Source: a virus
Direction: 5' to 3' (one strand)
IMG/VR virus record: IMGVR_UViG_3300043448_001059
Location: 1-28,780 of that record
DNA length: 28,780 nucleotides
This document shows, in pieces, positions 7,874 through 15,535 of this stretch; the stretch's first letter is position 1; each line of letters opens with the position of its first letter. The notes under the pieces are model-generated. The model ran no database searches. It saw nothing but the letters and a program-made list of their open reading frames with translations, and was not told the DNA's origin. The position numbers and the translations under genes are program-made.

Positions 7874-8512
7874 CTATGCCTTTGCTTTGACCACACGATC
7901 TATGCGTTGTATATTTGAACCAATAAACATTTGTACCATACTCAAACTTTTAGCATCTTTAACGTAAAAGTAGCTATCTCCTACCCTCCACCCACGCTTA
8001 ACGTGGCGTTGACAGCGTTCTGGCATACGAATTTTATCATTATCTCTACACCATTTAAAGAAGCTTTCGTTGTTATCAATACGGTTTGAAATGGTGACTT
8101 TGTAGTCATAATCAATTCGTTTTAGATAAATTGTATTTTTTTCTAAAACTGGATCTTTTTCAGACGGCATACTGATATATCTAATTTGATTTTTAAGGGC
8201 TTTAGTTAGGCTATTAAAATCAGCTTGATTATCAGTATAAAAACTTATCCATGGACTACTGACCATTACCTTATATTCTGCACCACTTGAATTTATAGTA
8301 TTGGCTATATTCAGCCCTATATCATAATCAGATTTATGACCTCCGTAGATATAGGGCGGAAACTTATCAACACTTTTCCAATACTGTATTTTGTTGATAA
8401 TAGCACTAATGTCCTTATTTCTAAACATAGGTGCAAATTTAGTTGTTAGAACTACTTTATACCTATATTTGTCTAAAAATAATTTGTTAGTTCTCTTCGT
8501 GGGTAATAACAT
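7874..8512 (-). CDS. Conserved phage protein of unknown function downstream of clpA
   Basis: The product is 212 residues. The frame is open from TTG 8530, with ATGs at 8524 and 8512. I chose 8512 (MLLPTKRTNKLFLDKYRYKVVL) because it gives the shortest overlap with clpA and starts just before the first ordered strand; no start has a good Shine-Dalgarno. The sequence alternates strands and helices, contains YKVMVSSPWISFYTDN near residues 85-100 and a basic C-terminal part (MPERCQRHVKRGWRVGDSYF) near residue 166. No catalytic motif or membrane segment is seen. The frame runs 26 bases into the clpA 3' end, so translation is coupled. A link to proteolysis by position is only a guess. Confidence 0.7.
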   Translation of the reverse strand: MLLPTKRTNKLFLDKYRYKVVLTTKFAPMFRNKDISAIINKIQYWKSVDKFPPYIYGGHKSDYDIGLNIANTINSSGAEYKVMVSSPWISFYTDNQADFNSLTKALKNQIRYISMPSEKDPVLEKNTIYLKRIDYDYKVTISNRIDNNESFFKWCRDNDKIRMPERCQRHVKRGWRVGDSYFYVKDAKSLSMVQMFIGSNIQRIDRVVKAKA

Positions 8513-10748
8513 CAGATGATTCATTTTCAATCACTTTAGGTTGTTTTACTTTCTTTGTTAAAGTTATAGCCCCATCTACTAATGTTATAGTAAGGCTTCC
8601 ACCATCCTTTAAATCGCCAAACAGCATCATACGACTTAAGGGACGTTTGATCTCCTTGTCTATAACACGTTGTAGTGGACGGGCACCCATCTTACTATCA
8701 AACCCCTTTTCGATCAAGTGATTTATAGCAGCATCGTTAATACGTATGCGAATGCCCTTGTCTGATACTTGTTGTTTAAGTTCATCAATAAACTTAACAA
8801 CAATCTTATACATTGTATCCTTATTCAACTTGGTAAATGTTATGATAGCATCTAAACGGTTTCTAAATTCAGGAGCAAAGAACTTCTTTAGATCCTTGTC
8901 ATCGTAGTCTTTTTCCTGCTTGCCAAAACCAATTTGATTCTTTTCAGCAGCCTGTGCTCCAGCGTTTGTAGTAAGAATTAAGATAATATTTCTACAATCT
9001 GCTTTCTTACCATTGCTGCCAGTGACAAAACCATTATCCATCATCTGTAATAGGATAGTGCTTACATCTGGATGGCTTTTTTCAACTTCGTCAAATAATA
9101 ATACGCTATAGGGATTTTCTTGAATTTGTGTAATCAGTAAGCCTGCGTTTTCTTCAAAACCAACATAACCTGGAGGACTACCTATTAGTTTACTTACACT
9201 ATGCTTTTCTTGATACTCACTCATATCAAAACGAATAAGTTTTACGCCAAGATGTTTGGCCAGTGTTTTAGCTGTTTCCGTTTTACCACAACCTGTTGGG
9301 CCCATAAACACAAATGATCCAATAGGTTTGTTTTCAGGTTTTAGACCAGCACGAGCTACCAGTATTTTATCTACAAGTTCTGTAACAGCGTTATCTTGTC
9401 CAAATACTTCTGCATTAATTTGTGTTTCTAAGTTGGCAAGATTATTACTTTCAGTTTCAGCAATTTGTTCTTCTGGAATTTGTATAGATTGCGCTAACTC
9501 ATATTGAATTTGATCTTCACCAATAATACGTTCTTGATCCATTTTAATATTAAACCTACTACAAGCACAATCAATAAGATCGATAGCTTTATCAGGTAAT
9601 TTTTTATCACTTTGATATTTTACACTGAGTTTAACTGCTGCTTGAATAGCTTCATCTGTAATTTTAACTTTATGAAATTGTTCATAATATTTTTTTACAC
9701 CTTTAAGTATCTGTATACTATTATCGTAACTGGGCTCATCAATAGTAATACGTTGGAAACGTCGCATAAGGGCACGGTCTTTTTCAAAGTATTTACGATA
9801 TTCCTCCCAAGTTGTGCTGGCAATTACTTTAATATTACCTTTACTCAGTGCTGGTTTCATCATATTCGCAAGATCATTAGCACTGTTACCTGCACTACCT
9901 GCACCACTAATCATGTGTGCTTCATCAATGAACAATATAGTTTTACCCTTGGTTTGTAGACCTTTAAGTACAAGTTTGAATCTTTCTTCAAAATCTCCTC
10001 TATACTTACTGCCAGCCAGCATACTACTAATATCAAGATTATAAACTTTATAGTCTTTTAGAAATTCGGGAACATGACCTTTAACTATATTAAATGCCAG
10101 TCCTTCTGCAATAGCAGTTTTACCAACTCCAGGATCACCTACAAGCATAACATTATTTTTATTACGACGACCCATGGCCAAGGCAATATTTTCTAATTCT
10201 GATATACGTCCAATTACAGGATCTACCTTATTGCGCTTGACTAATTCATTTAGGTTAGTTGTAAAGGCTTTTAATGCTCTATCTGCTTGATGATCACTTA
10301 CTTCTTCCTCTTCACTTTGAATTTCGTTGTTCAAGTAGTCTGCAAATTTATTTTTATCTACTCCTGCTTGTTGTATATAGTAACTGGCATAGCTACGTTT
10401 TTCGCCCATAATACTAAGGAATACATCACTAAGTTCCATAGTTTGACGACCATTAAATAGAGCCTGTGTAAATGCACGATTAAGAACACGTTCTACAGCC
10501 TGTGTCTTTTTTGGTTTTACGACATCTTCTTTAACAATATCATTTAATTTATTTTTGAGATAGTGATCAAGATTTGTTTTAATATATGCTACATCTGCAC
10601 CATATCCCTGCACACTATTTACAAAGTGTTCTTCATTGAGCATACTGTATAATAAATGCTCTATTGTAACATATTCATGTTTTAAATTTTTGGCTAACTC
10701 AATAGCATTTTCAAATACTGCTTTCAGACTTTCGCTGGGCTCTACCAT
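8487..10748 (-). CDS. clpA: ClpA-like AAA+ unfoldase
   Basis: The product is 753 residues, the usual ClpA length, with no ClpB middle-domain insertion. A Clp N-domain spans about 1-145. The first AAA+ module has Walker A GDPGVGKT (204-211) and Walker B ILFIDEAH (271-278); the second has GPTGCGKT (483-490), pore loop GYVG (527-530), Walker B VLLFDEVEK (549-557) and PEFRNRLD arginine/sensor region (626-633). The tripeptide IGF (606-608) sits where E. coli ClpA has the IGL loop that docks on ClpP. No ClpP or ClpS is encoded nearby, so it probably uses host ClpP. ATG 10748 has an AAGGA Shine-Dalgarno and lies 38 bases inside the deformylase gene. The C-terminal tail after 735 is acidic. It uses ATP to unfold proteins in the cytoplasm. 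Confidence 0.92.
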   Translation of the reverse strand: MVEPSESLKAVFENAIELAKNLKHEYVTIEHLLYSMLNEEHFVNSVQGYGADVAYIKTNLDHYLKNKLNDIVKEDVVKPKKTQAVERVLNRAFTQALFNGRQTMELSDVFLSIMGEKRSYASYYIQQAGVDKNKFADYLNNEIQSEEEEVSDHQADRALKAFTTNLNELVKRNKVDPVIGRISELENIALAMGRRNKNNVMLVGDPGVGKTAIAEGLAFNIVKGHVPEFLKDYKVYNLDISSMLAGSKYRGDFEERFKLVLKGLQTKGKTILFIDEAHMISGAGSAGNSANDLANMMKPALSKGNIKVIASTTWEEYRKYFEKDRALMRRFQRITIDEPSYDNSIQILKGVKKYYEQFHKVKITDEAIQAAVKLSVKYQSDKKLPDKAIDLIDCACSRFNIKMDQERIIGEDQIQYELAQSIQIPEEQIAETESNNLANLETQINAEVFGQDNAVTELVDKILVARAGLKPENKPIGSFVFMGPTGCGKTETAKTLAKHLGVKLIRFDMSEYQEKHSVSKLIGSPPGYVGFEENAGLLITQIQENPYSVLLFDEVEKSHPDVSTILLQMMDNGFVTGSNGKKADCRNIILILTTNAGAQAAEKNQIGFGKQEKDYDDKDLKKFFAPEFRNRLDAIITFTKLNKDTMYKIVVKFIDELKQQVSDKGIRIRINDAAINHLIEKGFDSKMGARPLQRVIDKEIKRPLSRMMLFGDLKDGGSLTITLVDGAITLTKKVKQPKVIENESSDVITHEEN

Positions 10749-11250
10749 ATTTTTTCCTTAGTTTATTCCATTTTTTCATTGCTAAATCTTGTTTTAGCTT
10801 ACTGACTCTATCTATAAAACATACACCATCGAGATGATCTAATTCATGTAAAAAGCACTTGGCATCTATTCCTTGTAGTGATATTACACAATTATTACCC
10901 TCGCTGTCAAGATATTCCGCCATTATTGTTTCCGGTCTTTTAACTGGAATAAGCATTTTGGGAAAACTCAAGCAACCCTCAAGTGCTTCAATCTGCTTGT
11001 CACTGGCTGCTTGTAAAGTAGGGTTGAACATGGCAAATGGGCCCATTTGCAAACTTAAATCTTTTGGAAAAATTGCGATAACTCTAGCTCTTACACCAAC
11101 TTGATTACCACTTAATCCTATCCCTCCTTGCCCAACCATTAGTTCAATCATTTGTTTTTCTAATAACTTTGGATCCATTATAGGATTTTCAAAGTCAAAA
11201 TCGGGCATACTTTCCCTTAAAATTTCATTTGGGAAGGTTATCAATTGCAT
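10711..11250 (-). CDS. def: Peptide deformylase
   Basis: The product is 179 residues, close to bacterial deformylase length. All three metal/active-site motifs are present: GIGLSGNQ (43-50; classic GxGLAAxQ), EGCLS (91-95, zinc or iron ligand C93) and HELDH (135-139, two His ligands and the catalytic Glu). The enzyme removes the formyl group from nascent N-terminal methionine at the ribosome. Phages of phototrophs and other marine bacteria carry such genes and are thought to speed maturation of short-lived proteins, a known precedent. A Lys/Arg-rich C-terminal helix (150-179) could bind the ribosome. ATG 11250 has AGAGGAAAT upstream and overlaps dnaJ by 26 bases; its own 3' end overlaps clpA. 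Confidence 0.92.
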   Translation of the reverse strand: MQLITFPNEILRESMPDFDFENPIMDPKLLEKQMIELMVGQGGIGLSGNQVGVRARVIAIFPKDLSLQMGPFAMFNPTLQAASDKQIEALEGCLSFPKMLIPVKRPETIMAEYLDSEGNNCVISLQGIDAKCFLHELDHLDGVCFIDRVSKLKQDLAMKKWNKLRKKYGRAQRKSESSI

Positions 11251-12067
11251 TTTTTATTTCCTCTAACTTTCTTTTTATATTGTCATTGTTAATAGCAGGT
11301 ATGCGTATGTATACTATTATTATAAAGTCTCCTAAGTTTCCTGTCTTTATATTTGGAAATCCTAATCCTTTAGCAGCATACTCTCCCCCATGGGTCATAC
11401 CAGGTTTAATTCTTATGTTTAACATATTGCCATCTATAGTTTCAATAGGTTTAGTACATCCAATCATAGCTTCTATTGGATCTATTTCAATTATAGTGGT
11501 AATGTCGTCTCTGCGTCTTGTAAAGTTTAGATCATCTGCAACATTAATTGTTACATTTAAATCCCCTCTTGGCAATTGTGGATATGTGTCATCGCCCATA
11601 CCTCTAAACTTAATTACATCATTATTTTCTACACCAGCAGGAATATTGATCACTACAGTTTCTTTTCTATTAGAAGGTAAAGCATATTTGGCTTCTATTT
11701 CCTTGCCTTTAAAACTATCTAATAATGTTATTGTACAGCGTATATTAAGATCAAGATTTTTGTTTCTTACATGTTTTCGACCAAAATCAAAGCCATGACG
11801 ACCTCTAAATAGATCATTAAAAACATCATGTATATCTTCGAAACTTCTAAAATTTCCATTAAAATTAGTTTTTAAATTTATTTCATTATCGTATCTATTG
11901 CGCTTGTTTGGATCACTTAATGTCTCATAAGCTTGATTAATTTTTTGGAACTGACTTTCATCTCCACCCCTGTCAGGATGGTGTTCCATTGCCAACTTTC
12001 TAAAAGCTGATTTTATATCTTGAGCACTTGAATCGCGGGTTACACCCAGTATGTCGTAGTAGTTCAT
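11225..12067 (-). CDS. dnaJ: DnaJ/Hsp40 co-chaperone without zinc finger
   Basis: The product is 280 residues. The J-domain is at 1-60 (MNYYDILGVTRDSS, HPD at 30-32), followed by a short Gly/Phe/Asn region (about 66-100) and the two beta-sandwich substrate-binding domains (105-265; e.g. VVINIPAGVENNDVI). The CxxCxGxG zinc repeats of classical DnaJ are absent, so it is a type-B/CbpA-like Hsp40. It would stimulate host DnaK ATPase and deliver clients. It is the first gene of the dnaJ-def-clpA overlap operon. Unusually there is no Shine-Dalgarno; the ATG immediately follows the T-run of a perfect 10-bp hairpin (12072-12098). Confidence 0.93.
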   Translation of the reverse strand: MNYYDILGVTRDSSAQDIKSAFRKLAMEHHPDRGGDESQFQKINQAYETLSDPNKRNRYDNEINLKTNFNGNFRSFEDIHDVFNDLFRGRHGFDFGRKHVRNKNLDLNIRCTITLLDSFKGKEIEAKYALPSNRKETVVINIPAGVENNDVIKFRGMGDDTYPQLPRGDLNVTINVADDLNFTRRRDDITTIIEIDPIEAMIGCTKPIETIDGNMLNIRIKPGMTHGGEYAAKGLGFPNIKTGNLGDFIIIVYIRIPAINNDNIKRKLEEIKNAIDNLPK

Positions 12068-12098
12068 AAAAATTAAGGCTGTGGAAAGCAGCCTTAAT
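12068..12098 (-). terminator. Terminator-like hairpin abutting the dnaJ start codon
   Basis: On the minus strand a perfect 10-bp inverted repeat (ATTAAGGCTG / CAGCCTTAAT, 12098-12089 and 12081-12072) with a 7-base loop is followed directly by TTTTT and then the dnaJ ATG at 12067. This has the form of an intrinsic terminator for the lysis operon upstream. Because the T-run touches the start codon and no Shine-Dalgarno is present, it may also govern dnaJ translation. Confidence 0.7.
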
Positions 12099-12124
12099 AT
12101 TTAACCTACAGTATTGATTCAGTT

Positions 12125-12358
12125 TTATTTTTTTGTGTCTTTTTTGGCATCTTCAATTTTTGTTGCTTCGTGCTTCTGATGTGCCTTAACTTCTTTACAT
12201 TGTTGTTTAGGTTTGTTGGTCTTTGGGTCCATTACTGGCTTGCCATCTTTACCCTGTACATCAACACATACTTTTCGTTTTTCTGCTTTATCATCTGCTG
12301 CGTAGGCAGGTAATGTTAAACTAAAACTTAATACAAATGCTGTGAAAAATTGTTTCAT
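12125..12358 (-). CDS. Small exported protein with Sec signal peptide
   Basis: The product is 77 residues. MKQFFTAFVLSFSLTLPAYA is a textbook signal peptide with an AYA cleavage site before ADDK. The mature part (57 residues) is very Lys-rich, with two cysteines (VCVDVQ and QQCKEV) that could form one disulphide in the periplasm. ATG 12358 has AGGAG seven bases upstream. It is the last gene of the lysis/membrane cluster and is followed by a hairpin terminator. The function is unknown; a periplasmic factor in lysis or superinfection control is possible. Confidence 0.75.
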   Translation of the reverse strand: MKQFFTAFVLSFSLTLPAYAADDKAEKRKVCVDVQGKDGKPVMDPKTNKPKQQCKEVKAHQKHEATKIEDAKKDTKK

Positions 12359-12367
12359 AATCGCTCC

Positions 12368-12877
12368 TTATAGTTCTGGAAATGGGGGTTGACCAGGCAT
12401 TGGTTTACCCTTACTGCTATTGCTTACTTGACCCCAAGCATCGGGTTGTGGAATAGTTGGTCCACCAAATGGATTAGATACTGGAAATCCCATGGGTGGA
12501 ACAGTTGGAGTCCCAAATCCTCCACCACTAAATGTTGTAGTAGTTGTACTCATTGTAGTCGGAGGTGCTGGTGGTGGACTTACTGGAGGCGGTTTGTTGG
12601 CTGCTTCTAATGCTTTGGCCCGTAGTTCCTTATCATTACCTGCTAACATGATACCACTCAGTGTGCCAGTTAAAAATGTTGCTATAGGTACAATAAGTTC
12701 AAAAAACTTTTGATCTATGGGACTAATTGCGTTAAGTGGTTGTGTTACAAATATTAATGAATATAATACTACAAACACAATACCAGTTAGAGTCAATGAC
12801 AAGCAAATTCCAATAAAGAATTTTAGTCTTGCCATCAGTTGTTCTTCAGTATAAATTAGTGGTTGTTTACTTTCCAC
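12368..12877 (-). CDS. Two-helix membrane protein, holin candidate
   Basis: The product is 169 residues from a GTG start. GGAGG lies five bases before GTG 12877, inside the end of the previous gene; the ATG at 12949 would force an 83-base overlap and lacks such a site. Two membrane segments follow a short N-terminal helix: about 17-43 (FIGICLSLTLTGIVFVVLYS) and 60-79 (ELIVPIATFLTGTLSGIMLA). The rest is a long Pro/Gly/Thr/Ser tail (about residues 94-169), probably disordered. Two helices, small size and location in the lysis cluster make it a holin candidate, but this is inferred from context only; it has no recognisable holin family motif. Confidence 0.65.
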   Translation of the reverse strand: MESKQPLIYTEEQLMARLKFFIGICLSLTLTGIVFVVLYSLIFVTQPLNAISPIDQKFFELIVPIATFLTGTLSGIMLAGNDKELRAKALEAANKPPPVSPPPAPPTTMSTTTTTFSGGGFGTPTVPPMGFPVSNPFGGPTIPQPDAWGQVSNSSKGKPMPGQPPFPEL

Positions 12878-13169
12878 AATTACCTCCTTGTGTGGGTGCC
12901 GTCCCAAAAACGGGAGTTTGAGGGCCGAGATTAGGGATTTGATTGCCATCTTTACCTTTTCCTAATGTTCTTGGATCTATTTGACCCTTAAATACGTGTT
13001 CTGGGCAAGTGCGTGTTACATCGCATTGCGGCAGTTGACATATTGATTTATCCCAGTTTTGTGGGTCTTGGCATGGATATCGAAATCTATCTCCACCAAA
13101 TGCTGCTAAGCCAACTGGTAAAAATATAAGTAATCCTAACCATTTAAATAACTTTTTATCTTCTGCCAT
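12867..13169 (-). CDS. Small membrane-anchored Cys-rich protein
   Basis: The product is 100 residues. One membrane helix (about 8-24, WLGLLIFLPVGLAAF) is followed by an external segment with RYPCQDPQNWDK and further cysteines (C33, C44, C49, C55, C98), suggesting disulphides in the periplasm. I recall similar short proteins near lysis genes of marine phages, without assigned function. ATG 13169 has GGGAG upstream and a weak late-promoter-like AGTAAATA 18 bases before it. The 3' end contains the Shine-Dalgarno of the next gene and overlaps it by 11 bases. Confidence 0.7.
   Translation of the reverse strand: MAEDKKLFKWLGLLIFLPVGLAAFGGDRFRYPCQDPQNWDKSICQLPQCDVTRTCPEHVFKGQIDPRTLGKGKDGNQIPNLGPQTPVFGTAPTQGGNCGK
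12883..12889 (-). promoter_or_regulatory. Shine-Dalgarno that fixes a GTG start
   Basis: AAGGAGG on the minus strand is five bases before GTG 12877 and inside the last codons of the upstream gene, which supports coupled re-initiation at GTG over the longer ATG frame. Confidence 0.7.
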
Positions 13170-13187
13170 TATTCGCTCCCAATAATG

Positions 13188-13195
13188 TATTTACT
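13188..13195 (-). promoter_or_regulatory. Weak late-promoter-like octamer
   Basis: The minus strand reads AGTAAATA, 18 bases before ATG 13169, two mismatches from TATAAATA. Its position equals that of the better sites, but chance cannot be excluded in AT-rich DNA. Confidence 0.35.
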
Positions 13196-13436
13196 TTATT
13201 TCTACCGAATCCTTTAGGTCGTTATACTTGTGTTGAGCAGCCAATAATTCCATATCACGATCTTCTTCTTTACTTTTTTCTGCCCGTTTAATGTCCCGTT
13301 CGTAGGCCCGTTCTATACACATCAATGCTCTAGCCTGTGCTTGGCCCAGTTCCCGTCTAACACGATTGAACTCGGCTATAGCATACTTGGCCTTACGCTC
13401 TGGGCTTAAAAATAAGTTTAAAATCCATTTAAACAT
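13191..13436 (-). CDS. Small helical protein in the lysis cluster
   Basis: The product is 81 residues. The N-terminus MFKWILNLFLSPERK is a short amphipathic or membrane-inserting helix, and the rest is a highly charged, Glu/Arg/Lys-rich helix, probably coiled-coil (residues 20-75). It has no family signature I recognise. ATG 13436 follows the upstream TAA by two bases with AAAGAG as a weak ribosome site. It sits between the lipoprotein and the Cys-rich membrane protein. A peripheral membrane role in lysis is possible but not shown. Confidence 0.65.
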   Translation of the reverse strand: MFKWILNLFLSPERKAKYAIAEFNRVRRELGQAQARALMCIERAYERDIKRAEKSKEEDRDMELLAAQHKYNDLKDSVEIK

Positions 13437-13438
13437 AA

Positions 13439-13705
13439 TTACTCTTTATCAAATATTTTCTTTTGTTCATTATACCATTTGATCCAAGCATCCACACGAT
13501 CTTTACAGGTATAGTACAAACTATAATTGTCCTGTACTACTAATAGTAAATCCGTTAAACTGGTATTGTTCTCTGCTACTTCTTTTAAATTTTCACAAAT
13601 TATTAGGTTATCCTTATCAACATCTGGAAACTTTTGTTTAATAGGTACTGGTTGTGTAGCACACCCTGCTAAAAATATTGTTAATAGTAGGGCAGCGGAT
13701 TTCAA
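13439..13705 (-). CDS. Lipoprotein, probable outer-membrane spanin (Rz1-like)
   Basis: The product is 88 residues from TTG 13705, with GGAG upstream and TTGA overlap with the previous stop. The first 15 residues are a lipoprotein signal with lipobox LAGC (C15). The mature part has a Pro-containing stretch (QPVPIKQKFPDVD) and a helical C-terminus with YTCKDRVDAWIKWYNEQKKI, a pattern I recall in small phage lipoproteins next to inner-membrane spanins. It directly follows a membrane-anchored coiled-coil gene, so it is best read as the outer-membrane half of a two-component spanin that fuses inner and outer membranes at lysis. Confidence 0.7.
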   Translation of the reverse strand: MKSAALLLTIFLAGCATQPVPIKQKFPDVDKDNLIICENLKEVAENNTSLTDLLLVVQDNYSLYYTCKDRVDAWIKWYNEQKKIFDKE

Positions 13706-14175
13706 TTTGTTTTCTCCACTGGTTTGTTATCTACTATATTACGTGCTGCTTTATTGTGTAGTTTGTTTACTTCGCTGTCAAACTTACATTCTTTGTCAAT
13801 ATATTCTTTACGAGTTTGTATTTCTGTTCTAACCTTTGTTCTATACTCTACCCTAACTTCCTGTTTCTTCTTACGCTCTGCTTCTAATTTTTTGTTTAGT
13901 TCCTCTGCCTCACGTTCCTTGGCAGCGACCTGTTCCTGTGCCTGTTTGACACGTTCTTCCCATATATTATTGATTTCAGTGCCACCATACATAAACACTG
14001 ATCCCAATATGATCAAGCCACCTACAGGCTTGACAAACATCATATAAGGACGTAGGAATGGTATATGACTGAATACGCTGGCAAAGAAAAATGCTAAAAA
14101 TCCTACACCAGCAAGTAAGATCCAGAATTCACCTGGTAAATTAAGTAGCCAGTGTTCTACCAGCCACATTAACAT
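13702..14175 (-). CDS. Membrane protein with coiled coil, probable inner-membrane spanin (Rz-like)
   Basis: The product is 157 residues. Two hydrophobic helices (about 16-36, FWILLAGVGFLAFFFASVF, and 46-64, FVKPVGGLIILGSVFMYGG) precede a long charged coiled coil (70-140). Classic Rz has one membrane helix, so this is a variant. GGAG precedes ATG 14175, which overlaps the endolysin TAA. The lipoprotein gene follows with a four-base overlap, the usual i-spanin/o-spanin order. Partnership with that lipoprotein across the periplasm is inferred from order and topology. Confidence 0.68.
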   Translation of the reverse strand: MLMWLVEHWLLNLPGEFWILLAGVGFLAFFFASVFSHIPFLRPYMMFVKPVGGLIILGSVFMYGGTEINNIWEERVKQAQEQVAAKEREAEELNKKLEAERKKKQEVRVEYRTKVRTEIQTRKEYIDKECKFDSEVNKLHNKAARNIVDNKPVEKTN

Positions 14176-14804
14176 TATGCTACTCCGAATACGTGTAAAG
14201 CGTGTTTATAGTGCTTTTCACGATCTGCTAAGCCAATAGTACCGCCATTAATCTTCTTGGTTAATGTTAGTATATCACCTTGATCAGCCCAAGTATTAAG
14301 GTTATTCATTTCCCAAAAGAAGCAGCCACTCTGTACAGCACCTTCAAATGTTTCTAAATATTCACTAGCCTCTTCCACAGGAATGTCTAAACTACCAGCA
14401 AAGAAAATATAGTTATTTTTTCCTGTAAGTTGTATAAGTCCTCTGCCACAATACTTATAACCATCTCCACTGGCCTCGTCACCGTTGCCCATACGATTAG
14501 CATATACACGATTAGCAATTTTTTCTGGCTTGTTAGCATAGGCATTAGCAGTGGCATCATCTGGAAAATACTTTGGAAACACTTTACGTAGACTGGCTGC
14601 TTTATAGTTTAGATTTTCTTTTAGGAATTTAAAGCCACCACTTTCGTGAGCACATTGAGCAATGAATGCTGCCACACGTTGTGGTGTATTAATTTGATAT
14701 TCAGGTAGTATAGTATGTAGGGCATTAAACCAATACTCAGTATATGGATTACCTGGTATCATTTGCTTCAATTGTTCTTTGTTAAAATCAAAGGTAAAAC
14801 TCAT
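14175..14804 (-). CDS. GH19 chitinase-fold endolysin
   Basis: The product is 209 residues, single-domain, without a signal peptide. Glycoside hydrolase family 19 features: FIAQCAHESGGFKFLKEN (47-64) with likely catalytic E54 and second acid E63, and the conserved GRGLIQLTGKNNY (120-132). Phage members of this family cleave peptidoglycan glycan strands rather than chitin. Export would depend on a holin. ATG 14804 overlaps the previous TGA, with a GGAG-rich ribosome site. Downstream genes encode spanin-like proteins, completing a lysis cassette. Confidence 0.9.
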   Translation of the reverse strand: MSFTFDFNKEQLKQMIPGNPYTEYWFNALHTILPEYQINTPQRVAAFIAQCAHESGGFKFLKENLNYKAASLRKVFPKYFPDDATANAYANKPEKIANRVYANRMGNGDEASGDGYKYCGRGLIQLTGKNNYIFFAGSLDIPVEEASEYLETFEGAVQSGCFFWEMNNLNTWADQGDILTLTKKINGGTIGLADREKHYKHALHVFGVA

Positions 14805-15535
14805 CTCGCTCTCTCCAGTACAAGGGCATGGTCATCGTTTTCAAATACGAAGTCGTTATTGACCTTAGTTATATTATAATTTCCTAAATATTTTGTTAAA
14901 AATAAACTTTCGCTAATAGCACGTTGCCCTATATCAATACGGCCTCCAAGACGTTGATATACTTCATTTAGTGGGCCGAAATCTTTTATTTTCATTTGTA
15001 TACTTTCTGCATACATTTTATGAAAAGTTATATCATCTTCTAACATTTCTATGTTGTCAAGATAACTCCTACTAAAAAAATTACTAAAATTATTCAGTCT
15101 ATTTTCCTGTATGCTAATAGCATATGAGTCCTTATCTAATGGAACTGTTGCTCTTAGATTTTCTTCATCTGCAATTTTAGTTTTAAAACTTTTATAGTAT
15201 CTAAATCGAAATTTTTCTATATTAGTAAGTTTACGAACTGCATCTAATATACCAATTATTCTTTCTGGGACATGTTTGTTACGTTCTATTTCTACAAAAA
15301 CTTTATATTTGCCTGTATCAATAGGTCCGTTAGTTGCATCTGCATCAATGATCCAATCAAACCCAAGTTCTAAAAATCTTGCAAGATCATCAGCAGGTTC
15401 TTTATCTTCAACATTAAAACTTATAACTACAATCTTACTATCTTCACCTATTTTACTTTTATAGCTATCTATCTCTATAATTGAGCTAACAAGTAATTTT
15501 AGATCTCCTGCTAATAATGTTTCATTGATTTGCAT
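14801..15535 (-). CDS. Conserved phage protein of unknown function
   Basis: The product is 244 residues from ATG 15535 (the GTG three bases earlier is equally possible); it overlaps the upstream TGA. An N-terminal alpha/beta part contains a conserved-looking stretch, IEIDSYKSKIGEDSKIVVIS (22-41 with the ATG start), then LGFDWIIDADATNG, a Gly-linked YKVFVEIER strand and RKLTNIEKFRFRYYKS. I recall homologues in uncultured marine phages, always unannotated. The C-terminal half is helical and then ends in mixed strands. There is no nuclease or kinase signature. It is co-transcribed with the lysis genes from the late promoter at 16147. Confidence 0.72.
   Translation of the reverse strand: MQINETLLAGDLKLLVSSIIEIDSYKSKIGEDSKIVVISFNVEDKEPADDLARFLELGFDWIIDADATNGPIDTGKYKVFVEIERNKHVPERIIGILDAVRKLTNIEKFRFRYYKSFKTKIADEENLRATVPLDKDSYAISIQENRLNNFSNFFSRSYLDNIEMLEDDITFHKMYAESIQMKIKDFGPLNEVYQRLGGRIDIGQRAISESLFLTKYLGNYNITKVNNDFVFENDDHALVLERAR

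Noticed and set aside
8487-10748. ClpB identity for the AAA+ unfoldase
   Set aside because: There is no coiled-coil middle domain between the two ATPase modules, the length is that of ClpA, and a ClpP-docking IGF loop is present.
12878-12949. Upstream ATG 12949 for the two-helix membrane protein
   Set aside because: It would overlap the previous gene by 83 bases, whereas GTG 12877 has GGAGG at ideal spacing.
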